Part shown: positions 30,210 through 38,556 of the stretch, in pieces
How positions within the stretch are numbered: position 1 is the stretch's first letter
Layout of the letters: each line of letters begins with the position of its first letter
Source: an uncultured Collinsella sp.
Lineage (GTDB): Bacteria; Actinomycetota; Coriobacteriia; Coriobacteriales; Coriobacteriaceae
DNA length: 64,000 nucleotides
Assembly: GCA_934658705.1 (NCBI GenBank)
Contig: CAKUHP010000002.1
Coordinates: 1 to 64,000 of the forward strand
Reading direction: 5' to 3'
Program-made: the position numbers and the translations under genes
The notes under the pieces: generated by a model
Told to the model about the DNA's origin: nothing
Seen by the model: only the letters and a program-made list of their open reading frames with translations
Databases searched by the model: none

Positions 30210-31304
30210 TCAAGACTTGGTACGGCATAGCTTCTTGACAAGTGTTGTGTATCCAGCTTGTATCAGCCTAAGTATTGAAGAATCGACAATGCTTGCTATC
30301 AGTAATGCCAAAAGATATGCCGATAAAAGCGCAATCAAGAAAAGCGGCAAGCGTATGATTGTTGCTAGCGTCGTCTCTTGTCCCAAAAAACCGCTATTGA
30401 CTAGTGGTGTGAATACAATGCCTATTGTTGTTACTTGCAGTAAGTATATTGAATAGGAACGCCTTGCTGTCCAACTTAGCGCTTTGCAAATCGAGGCGCT
30501 TTCGATGCTCACTTTACTGAACAATAAGAATATGGCTACAACTGCAGGGAACCATAGATAGCTCGGATCTGACCTCTGGTAACCAAAATGAGATAAAAAA
30601 GCGCCTGTAATCCAGCAGATAATCCCAGCGTATTCAATTACTTTAATTTTTATCAGTCCTAGGTATTCAGGAATTACCTTAACGAAATAGCCCAAACAGA
30701 AATACGGAAAGTAGCTTCCTAGAATTACATGTGATCCAGATGGAACAACATAATTTATTACGTTTACCATCTTTGACAAACGTGAATTGGGCAAAAATGA
30801 ACCAATTAGCGTAGCAATAATTCCATATGCGCATGCGGCGGTTAGTATATACCCGAGTGTTTTAACCTCTTTTTTACCAAGTGAGGAAAACATTTGATAT
30901 AAAAGAGGTGCAATAATTAAGAAAGGTATGAGCGATGGGATAAACCAGTAGCTACTCGCCAATATGCTGGCTGTCCATTCCAAGAATGCGCTTGGGCCGA
31001 GCACCATGCCTCCAGCTAAAGTGCCATATAAATAGACAAGAATTACGTATGTAAATAGTGGGAGAACAATCGATCGGACCTTATTTGATAGATAGTAACC
31101 ATAGGATTGCTTAAGAGGTCTAATGGCAAAGTATCCTGACAATGTAAAGAAAATCGGGTCACAAATTAGAGCGAGCTCTCCAATTACCCCCTGAATTGAT
31201 GTGCCGTGAACGGGCCCAAGATAGCCTGCCGTGTGTACGACTACAACCAAAAACATTGAGATTGATCTGAGTAAATCCCAATTGGCCATTCGCTTGCTTG
31301 ACAT
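30210..31304 (-). CDS. Acyltransferase family 3 membrane protein
   Basis: 364 aa, about ten membrane helices. The N-terminus NWDLLRSISMFLVVVVHTAG carries the family His, followed by FFTLSGYFAI, both typical of acyltransferase 3 (OafA/WecH-like) proteins that O-acetylate polysaccharides or other exported molecules. It stands alone on the minus strand between two plus-strand genes, so it probably has its own promoter in 31305-31527. A role in decorating the surface glycan of this locus is inferred from position. Confidence 0.85.
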   Translation of the reverse strand: MSSKRMANWDLLRSISMFLVVVVHTAGYLGPVHGTSIQGVIGELALICDPIFFTLSGYFAIRPLKQSYGYYLSNKVRSIVLPLFTYVILVYLYGTLAGGMVLGPSAFLEWTASILASSYWFIPSLIPFLIIAPLLYQMFSSLGKKEVKTLGYILTAACAYGIIATLIGSFLPNSRLSKMVNVINYVVPSGSHVILGSYFPYFCLGYFVKVIPEYLGLIKIKVIEYAGIICWITGAFLSHFGYQRSDPSYLWFPAVVAIFLLFSKVSIESASICKALSWTARRSYSIYLLQVTTIGIVFTPLVNSGFLGQETTLATIIRLPLFLIALLSAYLLALLIASIVDSSILRLIQAGYTTLVKKLCRTKS

Positions 31305-31527
31305 TGAATATGAATTCCTATCTATCGTGGAGTTATTTAATACCTGCTACTAGCATCGTAGCGATTGCATCGTTAGATTAGCATGTTTAATACTTGTATC
31401 TTACGATGCAATTATGTTCGGTTCTTTGCTCGCGCGCTTTGTGCGTGCAATGATATTCACATAATGAGTTATAACGGGTCTGATATCTTTGGTGCAGTGG
31501 TTCACTCGAGAGAAAGTTGAGTAAGTC

Positions 31528-32250
31528 ATGGCGATATGTGCAATCGTTATTGCCGGTGGGGTTGGCTCGCGTATGGGGCAGAAGATTCCTAAGCAGTTTA
31601 TTAATGTGGGGGAGAAGCCCGTCATTGTTTATACTCTCGAGGCCTTTCAGAACCATCCGCTTGTGGATTCGATTGAGGTAGTTTGCCTGGATGGCTGGGA
31701 ACAGGTCCTTGTCGCGTATGCGAAACAATACAAGATTGATAAGTTAAAGTGGATCGTTAAAGGCGGAACTTCGGGTCAAGAGTCTATTCGTAACGGCGTG
31801 TACAATCTCGAGGGTAAACTCTCTGAGGATGATATTTGCATCGTGCATGACGGTGTGCGGCCGATGCTCGATCCCGAGGTTATTACTGACGTCATTCGTG
31901 TTGCGCAGAGTCATGGGAATGCCGTGACAAGTATGCCTTATAACGAGCAGATTTTTATCATTGATGAGGAGGACCCAACCACCACCACGCAGTATATTCC
32001 GCGCGAAACGCTCCGTCGTGTTTCAACCCCACAGGCATACCGTTTCGATCTCCTTGACTCCAAGTATCATGAGGCGTTCGAGAAAGGCGTGGGAATTGAT
32101 GGGTCTAACTACACGAACACGATGATGGTTCAGCTGGGCGTTAGGCTTAACTTTGCCGCTGGTTCTGATAGGAATATTAAGCTCACTACGCCCGAGAACC
32201 TTGAATTCTTCCGCGCATGGGCTGCGGAGAAAGAAGCTCGTGATGAATAG
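31528..32250 (+). CDS. IspD/TarI-like cytidylyltransferase
   Basis: 240 aa. IspD fold signature AIVIAGGVGSRMGQKIPKQF, GGTSGQESIRNGV and VHDGVRP. Such enzymes make CDP-methylerythritol (IspD) or CDP-ribitol and similar CDP-polyols (TarI, Bcs1). The neighbour overlapping by 8 bp is a sugar-nucleotide-type SDR, and the locus contains a LicD-like transferase, so activation of a polyol phosphate for the surface polymer fits better than isoprenoid synthesis. The distinction cannot be made from sequence alone. Confidence 0.8.
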   Translation: MAICAIVIAGGVGSRMGQKIPKQFINVGEKPVIVYTLEAFQNHPLVDSIEVVCLDGWEQVLVAYAKQYKIDKLKWIVKGGTSGQESIRNGVYNLEGKLSEDDICIVHDGVRPMLDPEVITDVIRVAQSHGNAVTSMPYNEQIFIIDEEDPTTTTQYIPRETLRRVSTPQAYRFDLLDSKYHEAFEKGVGIDGSNYTNTMMVQLGVRLNFAAGSDRNIKLTTPENLEFFRAWAAEKEARDE

Positions 32251-33310
32251 ATTGGCCTGCACTGAATACGTTGCCGATCTTGATGCCGTATGCAATCTCG
32301 ATCTTCCTTGGAATGACCTTAAGGAGAAGACGGTTGTTGTCTCCGGTGCGACCGGAATGATTGGTACGTTTTTCATCGATGTTTTGATGCGAAAGAATAA
32401 GACGGACGGATTGGGTTGCAACGTTGTCGCATTGGGCAGAAGCGCTGAGAAGGCTCGCTTGAGGCTCCCATACTTTGGTGCGTCTTTCTTTTCATTTGAA
32501 GAGGCCTCTATTGTGGCGCCTGGCTATCGCCCCGCCATTTCTGCAGATTACGTCTTGCATTTGGCAAGCTCCACGCATCCACGGCAGTATTCAACCGATC
32601 CAATAGGCACAATTCGAGCGAATGTCGATGGACTGCAGAATCTGCTCGAATTCTCTGCCGACAATGGCGCAAGATTGCTCTTTGCTTCGTCTGTAGAGAT
32701 TTACGGTCAGAATCGTGGTGATGTTGAGCGCTTTGACGAACGATATTGTGGGAACATTGACTGCAATACATTGCGAGCGTGCTACAACGAATCTAAGCGC
32801 CTGGGCGAGGCAATGTGCCAGGCCTACCGCTCTCAGAGGGGCGTCAAGGCGGTAATTGCACGTATTGCGCGCATTTATGGGCCAACGCTTTTGAACGATG
32901 ACTCTAAGGCCCTATCGCAGTTTATTCGACGATCGCTTGACGGTGAAGATGTTGTCCTCAAAAGCGAAGGGACGCAAAGGTTTTCGTATTTACACGTTGC
33001 GGATGCTGTGTCCGGCTTACTGCACGTGATGTTGCTTGGTATAGATGGCGAGGCATACAATCTTGCTGATACAGGGTCCGATATTTCATTAAAGGATCTT
33101 GCCGGACTTGTTGCCGGCGTCGGAGGTGTGAGTGTTGTCTTTGAATTGCCCGATGCTCAAGAGGCGGCTGGTTACTCTGTGGCTACATTAGCTCTCATGA
33201 ACGGTTCAAAGGCTAAAGGTCTTGGCTGGAGGGCTCGCTATACTATTGCAGATGGCTTGCGGTCGACTGTGCAGCAGATGCGCAAGATGGGTTGGACGAC
33301 GTCGGTTTAG
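32243..33310 (+). CDS. Extended SDR (NAD-dependent epimerase/dehydratase or polyol-phosphate reductase)
   Basis: 355 aa from ATG 32243, overlapping the cytidylyltransferase stop by 8 bp; the frame is open further upstream but inside that gene. NAD binding: VVVSGATGMIGTFFIDVLM. LHLASSTHPRQYSTDP, then SSVEIYGQ, and YNESKRLGEAMCQAY with the Tyr-Lys pair. The C-terminal half has RIARIYGP and FSYLHVADAVSGLL as in nucleotide-sugar epimerases. Pairing of an IspD-like protein with an SDR recalls Haemophilus Bcs1 and pneumococcal CDP-polyol genes, so it may reduce a ketose phosphate. It could equally be an ordinary sugar-nucleotide epimerase. Confidence 0.75.
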   Translation: MNRLACTEYVADLDAVCNLDLPWNDLKEKTVVVSGATGMIGTFFIDVLMRKNKTDGLGCNVVALGRSAEKARLRLPYFGASFFSFEEASIVAPGYRPAISADYVLHLASSTHPRQYSTDPIGTIRANVDGLQNLLEFSADNGARLLFASSVEIYGQNRGDVERFDERYCGNIDCNTLRACYNESKRLGEAMCQAYRSQRGVKAVIARIARIYGPTLLNDDSKALSQFIRRSLDGEDVVLKSEGTQRFSYLHVADAVSGLLHVMLLGIDGEAYNLADTGSDISLKDLAGLVAGVGGVSVVFELPDAQEAAGYSVATLALMNGSKAKGLGWRARYTIADGLRSTVQQMRKMGWTTSV

Positions 33311-33455
33311 TTGCCTTAGAGATTGGCTCGTAGCGAGCCTGTAGCCTAAATCAAAACGCTGCTATGCGTGTTAGACTGCTTTAGCCCGACCGTGGTCCCG
33401 AAGGCCCAGGGTTCGCATGCCGCCCATGGGGTCATCTTAGAAACAGGAAGAACGT

Positions 33456-35297
33456 ATGAACTTTAAACTGGCTAACATTATCCTGCGGGTCGATAAACAC
33501 GCGGCCATGCATCCCGAGCTTTACTATCGCGTGCTTTCTGGTGATGTCTCTTATAACGATGGCATTCATTCACTTCACATCAATGGTAACGTTGATTTTT
33601 TGACGTATGTAAATGGGCTATCTGCAGGCAAATGGCGTCGGTACGCGTCTGTTGGCCGCGTTATCTTGCATATGGCTTTATTTGGCCGAGGCCGAGTTGT
33701 CGTTCATGGAGTGAAATCTAGCGAGCTGGATTCTATCGAGCTTAAATCGACCTCTTTTGAGGGCGATCAGGTTGATCCCTGCGTGCTTGACATTGATATC
33801 GATACGATCGGCTACGATTTAATCGGTTTTAGGGTTGAGAGCGATGCGAACTACTCCGTTGACCTTTTGAGCGCTTCTTATCTGACCGATGTTCCTGAGG
33901 GCTCAATTAACCCGATTAATCTTGCTCTTTCTACTACCACGTTTAAAAATGAGCAGTACATTCTTCCCAACATCGAGCTCGTCAAAGACGGCATCTCCAA
34001 AGAGGGCGGTCCGATTAGCGACCACTTCCACATGTTCGTTGTCGACAATGGGCAGACGCTTGATCATACGTCGCTTTCCGATGAACTGGTCACCGTGCTC
34101 CCGAATCCCAATACGGGCGGTTCGGGAGGATTCGCGCGTGGAATGATAGCGGCTACCGAAACTCCTGGTCAGTTCACCCATATCATTCTGATGGATGATG
34201 ATGTCTCCATCATGCCCGAGAGCTTGATTCGTACGTTCAATCTTCTCTCTCTTGCTAAGGATGAATATAAGGATGCCTTTATTAACGGGGCTATGCTCTC
34301 AATGGAAGATCCCACTCGCCAGTATGAGGATGTTTCATATGTGGACGCTTCTGGTATCTATCGTCGCGTAAAAGAAGATCTGAATGTTGGTAAGTTGTCC
34401 GATATTCTCGAAAACGAGCGCACGAGTGTCGAGGTTGATCAGGCTTACGGAGCTTGGTGGTATAGCTGTATTCCGGTGAAGGCTATCGAAAAGAATGGCC
34501 TTCCCATGCCTTTCTTTATCCGCTGTGACGACGTTGAATTTGGCATGCGCAATAAGCCTGTCTACATGACTATGAATTGCATTTGCGTGTGGCATGCAAG
34601 CTTTGAGGGCCGTTTCCGCGCTTCGGTTGATTGCTACCAGTACTTCCGGAACTTCTTTGCCATGATTGCCCTTGATGATTGCGCTGATGAGAGGATGTTT
34701 GTCCTGCGTATCCAGCGAGGGGTGCGTCAAAAGTTGCGCGATATGGACTATCAGGCTGCCGAGTTTATTCTTGATGGCCTTGAGGATTATCTTCGCGGCC
34801 CCGAGTATCTCCAGAAGCTTGATGGCGCCGCGACGATGATTGGCAAGGGCAAGCTAAACGAGAAGCTGATTCCTGTTTCCGAAATGGCCCCAGAGCTTCT
34901 TCGCAGGGCCGGCGTTACGGAGCAGGTGCTCGCCAACGTTAACTTCGAATCTCATTCTTCGAAATTTATGAAGTATTGGAGATTCATTCCTTACGACAAG
35001 CATTATCTCCCCGATGCCCTGTTGCGCGGGAAGCCCGGCTATGTGGTCAAGAACGGCGGCTGCACGCTTGAGGGTGGCTCGACGCGTTGCAAGACGCTGG
35101 TCTTTCTCGACCCGACTCGTGAGAAGGGGGCTGTTCGCACGATGGACCGAGCGAGGTTTAAGACTATTCGTCGCAGAGAACATGAGCTGATGGCGCGCTA
35201 TCGTAAAGAAGGCAAGAGCGTCAGAGTGGCGTGGAAAGATGCCATGCCGTATATGACTTCGCAAGAGTTCTGGGAACAGTATTTAGGTCTGAAATAA
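33456..35297 (+). CDS. GlfT2-like galactofuranosyltransferase
   Basis: 613 aa, close to mycobacterial GlfT2. An N-terminal beta-rich region (about 1-165) precedes a GT2 fold: FVVDNGQT, NPNTGGSGGFARGM, ILMDDDVSI with D247-D248-D249 as metal ligands, and CVWHASFEGRF with H380. The C-terminal ~200 residues are helical. GlfT2 enzymes polymerise galactofuranose from UDP-Galf on a polyprenyl-linked acceptor in the cytoplasm. A UDP-galactopyranose mutase at 39829 would supply the donor. The gene is followed by a strong terminator and then by the Wzm/Wzt exporter, as in galactan export systems. Confidence 0.88.
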   Translation: MNFKLANIILRVDKHAAMHPELYYRVLSGDVSYNDGIHSLHINGNVDFLTYVNGLSAGKWRRYASVGRVILHMALFGRGRVVVHGVKSSELDSIELKSTSFEGDQVDPCVLDIDIDTIGYDLIGFRVESDANYSVDLLSASYLTDVPEGSINPINLALSTTTFKNEQYILPNIELVKDGISKEGGPISDHFHMFVVDNGQTLDHTSLSDELVTVLPNPNTGGSGGFARGMIAATETPGQFTHIILMDDDVSIMPESLIRTFNLLSLAKDEYKDAFINGAMLSMEDPTRQYEDVSYVDASGIYRRVKEDLNVGKLSDILENERTSVEVDQAYGAWWYSCIPVKAIEKNGLPMPFFIRCDDVEFGMRNKPVYMTMNCICVWHASFEGRFRASVDCYQYFRNFFAMIALDDCADERMFVLRIQRGVRQKLRDMDYQAAEFILDGLEDYLRGPEYLQKLDGAATMIGKGKLNEKLIPVSEMAPELLRRAGVTEQVLANVNFESHSSKFMKYWRFIPYDKHYLPDALLRGKPGYVVKNGGCTLEGGSTRCKTLVFLDPTREKGAVRTMDRARFKTIRRREHELMARYRKEGKSVRVAWKDAMPYMTSQEFWEQYLGLK

Positions 35298-35330
35298 GAA
35301 GAGGTCCGGATTAAGTCCGGACCTCTTCTT
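35296..35330. terminator. Strong bidirectional terminator
   Basis: 15-bp perfect stem (35296-35310 with 35316-35330), 5-nt loop, then ATTTT; serves the GlfT2-like gene (+) and the opposing transferase pseudogene (-). Confidence 0.85.
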
Positions 35331-36258
35331 ATTTTGAATAGGTTTTATATGCTTGCAGCTCCCATTGCTTACGCTCAACTTTCGCAACTGAGTCGAGGAT
35401 AAGGCCTGTTGCCAGGCTCAGTCCACAAAGGAACATGAACGAGACGGCGAGCATAGCGGTGGGGAAGCGAGGCACCAAGCCGGTTTGGAAGTATTCTGCG
35501 ACGATCGGTACGCCGAGCGCGAGTCCTATGATTGCAAAGATGAGTGCAATAAGACTAAAGAACTTAAGCGGGCGATAGTCTTTAAAGAGCGTTCCGATCA
35601 TTGCGATGACCTTTATGCCGTCACTAACTGTGTTGAGCTTGGACTCGGAGCCTGCAGGTCTGTCTCGATACTCCACTGGTACGTCTTGAATACGCCAGCG
35701 GTGGTCGACGGCATGGATGGAGAGCTCGGTTTCAATCTGGAAGCCTTCGCTCAAAACGGGGAAGGTCTTGACGAAGGGCTAGCTCATAGCTCTATAGCCC
35801 GTCATCACGTCGTCAAAGCTGTAACCGTATATCCACTTGATCATGGCGCGAACAAGGTTGTTGCCAAAGCCGTGAAAGGCTCGTTTATTCTCTTCGGCAT
35901 AGGTGCCGTTTGACAGGCGATCGCCAACAGTCATATCTGCGTCGCCGTTGAGGATGGGATCGCAGAGTGACTTGGCGGCTTCGGCGGGGTATGTGTCGTC
36001 GCCGTCGACCATCAAGTAGCACTCGGCATCGATATCGCGGAACATCTGGCGGCACACGTTTCCCTTGCCCTGCCTGGGCTCGTGGCGCACCGTGGCCCCG
36101 TGCTGTTTGGCGATTTGCGAAGTGTCGTCGGACGAGTTGTTGTCGTACACATAGACAGCTGCACCGGGCAGCTGTCGATGAAAATCGTCGATAACTTTGC
36201 CAATTGTCAGCGCTTCGTTGTAACAGGGGATAATGACTGCGGTATTCGAATAGCCCAT
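35329..36258 (-). pseudogene. DPM1-like glycosyltransferase split by an in-frame amber codon
   Basis: From ATG 36258 (AAGGAGG upstream) the frame gives a polyprenyl-phosphate GT2: VIIPCYNEALTIGKVIDDF, YDNNSSDDTS and LMVDGDDTYP. It then hits TAG at 35781-35779, inside the conserved GYRAMS-stop-PFVKTFP segment. The same frame continues without shift to EGFQIETELSIHAVDH and two C-terminal membrane helices (LIALIFAIIGLALG, SFMFLCGLSLATG), ending at 35329. The total, about 309 codons, is the normal length of the family. One base change would restore it (CAG or another sense codon). It is a recent pseudogene or a read-through case; it could also be a sequencing error. Confidence 0.8.
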
Positions 36259-36417
36259 TTGGACCTCCTTTATGGCTCAACTGGTCAAAAGTATACCTAT
36301 CGATCGCCCTCACGGTTAGATATGGGTTAGTTCTCCAGATTTGTTGCGGTGGGTTATCGCTTGCGCTGGAGGGCTATACTTTCCACTGTTATGTTATACG
36401 AGACAAGGAGTTGGTCC

Positions 36418-37263
36418 GTGGCTGACAACGTAGAGAGTCAGAAAGCGGTGGCTAAACCGGCCTCTCACGCTAAAAATGATTTTGAAAAGGACAAGTTTAT
36501 CCTTAAGCAGCTTGTCACCAAAGATTTTAAGATTAAATACCGTCGCAGTGTCTTGGGCGTGGCGTGGTCCGTGCTCAACCCGCTGTTGATGATGGTTGTT
36601 ATGTCGATCGTGTTTTCGACGATTTTTGGCCAGAGCCGCAATGGGTCTATTACGCCCGAGATGTACCCGTTGTACTTGATTGTCGGTAACATTACGTTCT
36701 CCGTCATGTCTGAGTCGACGAACCAGGCGCTCATGTCCATCATTTGGGCGTCTTCTCTGCTCAAGAAGGTTAAGGTCCACCGCTGGGTGTTCCCGGTGCA
36801 AAAGGTCCTGTTCTCTCTTGTTAACTTTTCCTTCTCTTTGGTTGCCGTCGCCCTTGTTATGCTCTTTTTCCGCGTGGTTCCTACCTGGCATTTAATCCTG
36901 CTGCCGGTTTGTCTGCTGTTGCTCATGTGCTTCTGCATGGGCTTGGGCATGATGCTGTCGGCATTGGCGGTCTTTTTCCGCGATGTTATGCATCTGTGGA
37001 CCGTTGTCATCACGGCCTGGATGTATCTGACGCCGATTTTCTGGACGACTGATTACATCAGCCAGATGGCGCATTGGATTCAGGTGCTGGTGGTTGTGAA
37101 TCCCATGTACAACTATCTGCAGTTTATGCGTGATATCTTCCTGTTCAACACCGTGCCCTCCGCGCTTACCTTTGGGCTGTGCGTTGTTTGGGCCGTTATT
37201 GCCCTTGCCATTGGTTATACCGTGTTCCACAAGACCGAGCACAAGTTCATTCTCTACATCTAA
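36418..37263 (+). CDS. wzm: ABC-2 type polysaccharide export permease
   Basis: 281 aa from GTG 36418, placed 7 nt after AAGGAG; upstream in-frame ATGs lack such a site. A cytoplasmic N-terminus with LVTKDFKIKYRRSVLGVAWS, the standard entry to ABC-2 exporters, is followed by six hydrophobic segments. Family: Wzm/TagG/RfbD. With the ATPase 11 bp downstream it would export a completed lipid-linked polymer. A TATACT at 36375-36380 could be its -10. Confidence 0.92.
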   Translation: MADNVESQKAVAKPASHAKNDFEKDKFILKQLVTKDFKIKYRRSVLGVAWSVLNPLLMMVVMSIVFSTIFGQSRNGSITPEMYPLYLIVGNITFSVMSESTNQALMSIIWASSLLKKVKVHRWVFPVQKVLFSLVNFSFSLVAVALVMLFFRVVPTWHLILLPVCLLLLMCFCMGLGMMLSALAVFFRDVMHLWTVVITAWMYLTPIFWTTDYISQMAHWIQVLVVVNPMYNYLQFMRDIFLFNTVPSALTFGLCVVWAVIALAIGYTVFHKTEHKFILYI

Positions 37264-37274
37264 GGAGTGCTGTA

Positions 37275-38042
37275 ATGACTGAATCTGCTATTGATTACAG
37301 CAAGCAGCCCCTTGCTGTTGAGGTCAAAGACGTCACCATGATCTTTAATATGGCGTCTGAGTCGCTTACAAACCTCAAGGAATACTTTATTAAGCTCGCC
37401 AAGCACGAGCTGTTCTTTGAGGAGTTCCGCGCCCTTAAGCACATTTCGTTCGACGTGCATCGCGGCGAGGTCGTTGGTCTTGTTGGAACCAACGGCTCTG
37501 GTAAATCTACGATGCTCAAGATCATTGCTGGCGTTTTGGAGCCCAGCGAGGGTGAGGTTAAGGTCCACGGCAACATTGCGCCGCTAATCGAGCTTGGCGC
37601 CGGCTTTGACCCTGAGCTTACCGCGCGCGAGAACATCTACCTTAATGGTGCGCTGCTTGGATATACCAAGGAGTTCATCGATGCTAGTTTTGACGAGATT
37701 ATCGAGTTTGCTGAGCTCAAAGATTTTGTTGACATGCCCTTGAAGAACTTCTCTTCGGGCATGGTTGCGCGCATCGCCTTTGCTATCGCTACGATTACCG
37801 AGCCCGATATTTTGATTGTCGATGAGACGCTTTCTGTTGGCGATGTCTTTTTCCAGCAGAAGTGCGAGCGCCGCATTCAGCACTTTATCCAGAGCGGTGA
37901 CGTCACGGTATTGTTCGTTTCTCACTCCATGGAGCAGGTTGAGCGCATTTGCCAGCGTGCCGTATGGATCGAAAAGGGCGACCTGCGTATGGATGGCCCC
38001 GTGGACGAGGTCTGCAAGGCGTACCACGACCAGTTCAAGTAG
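37275..38042 (+). CDS. wzt: ABC polysaccharide export ATPase
   Basis: 255 aa from ATG 37275 (TAAGGAG 7 nt before). Walker A GTNGSGKST, signature FSSGMVARI, Walker B ILIVDETLSVGD, switch His in FVSHSMEQ. It ends soon after the nucleotide-binding domain, so it lacks the C-terminal carbohydrate-binding domain of many Wzt proteins, like TagH-short or galactan-type exporters that do not check a terminal cap. Partner of the permease before it. Confidence 0.93.
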   Translation: MTESAIDYSKQPLAVEVKDVTMIFNMASESLTNLKEYFIKLAKHELFFEEFRALKHISFDVHRGEVVGLVGTNGSGKSTMLKIIAGVLEPSEGEVKVHGNIAPLIELGAGFDPELTARENIYLNGALLGYTKEFIDASFDEIIEFAELKDFVDMPLKNFSSGMVARIAFAIATITEPDILIVDETLSVGDVFFQQKCERRIQHFIQSGDVTVLFVSHSMEQVERICQRAVWIEKGDLRMDGPVDEVCKAYHDQFK

Positions 38043-38044
38043 GT

Positions 38045-38050
38045 TATAAT
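38045..38050 (+). promoter_or_regulatory. Possible -10 of the tRNA-Arg(TCT) promoter
   Basis: TATAAT just after the wzt stop, 46 bp before the tRNA. No convincing -35 hexamer, so weak support. Confidence 0.35.
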
Positions 38051-38096
38051 TTATTGGCCGTGTGAACTTGCACTCGCTTGGATGTGCGGTTTTTAT

Positions 38097-38173
38097 GCTC
38101 CATTAGCTCAGTTGGATAGAGCAGGGGACTTCTAATCCCAAGGTCGACGGTTCGAATCCGCCATGGAGCACCA
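38097..38173 (+). tRNA. tRNA-Arg (anticodon TCT)
   Basis: Acceptor GCTCCAT pairs with ATGGAGC, D-arm GCTC/GAGC, anticodon loop CTTCTAA giving TCT, T-loop TTCGAAT, and an encoded CCA end. 77 nt including CCA. Reads AGA codons. Confidence 0.95.
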
Positions 38174-38184
38174 TCAAAACACCA

Positions 38185-38209
38185 GGCCGGGCCGTGTGCC
38201 CGGCCTTTT
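38185..38209 (+). terminator. Terminator of tRNA-Arg(TCT)
   Basis: GGCCGGGC (38185-38192) pairs with GCCCGGCC (38198-38205), 5-nt loop, then TTTT. Confidence 0.85.
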
Positions 38210-38239
38210 GCATAAAATGCGGCGGCGCACAGCGGCGCG

Positions 38240-38353
38240 CTACGACTCCCCGCCGGGCATGATTCTATGCACCTCGCGGGCCGCCTGCTCCATCTGCGCG
38301 ACGCCCGGGCGGAGGTAGTGCTGGGTCTTTGCTTTATGGGACGTATTGGCGTG
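38240..38353 (-). pseudogene. Integrase C-terminal remnant next to the tRNA
   Basis: A minus-strand frame of 37 codons ends at TAG 38242-38240 and reads HANTSHKAKTQHYLRPG followed by QMEQAAREVHRIMPGGES. The H-x-x...HYLRP form resembles the end of a tyrosine recombinase, where the catalytic Tyr lies near the C-terminus. An in-frame stop lies directly upstream, so the rest is gone. Position beside a tRNA 3' end, the usual integration site, supports an old integrated element. The remaining spacer to 38556 shows no other gene. Confidence 0.45.
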
Positions 38354-38556
38354 CTATTTTTTTGGCTGTAAGACATGGGGATGACTTACAGCCTCTTTTG
38401 TCTGATCCTTCCTGCCGCGTACCCTTTGTTGTCCATATCGCTTTATCGGTATATTGGTATGATGTGAGATGATTTATCGGTCCACCGATATTCTTTTTGG
38501 TGCTGCGGTACGCCTTCTAGTGATAGCGGGCGGTCGTTATTTTCTAGGAGCTTGCA

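Noticed and set aside
33325..33339. Short hairpin GGCTCG-TAG-CGAGCC after the SDR gene
   Set aside because: Six-base stem with no T-run; too weak to call a terminator.
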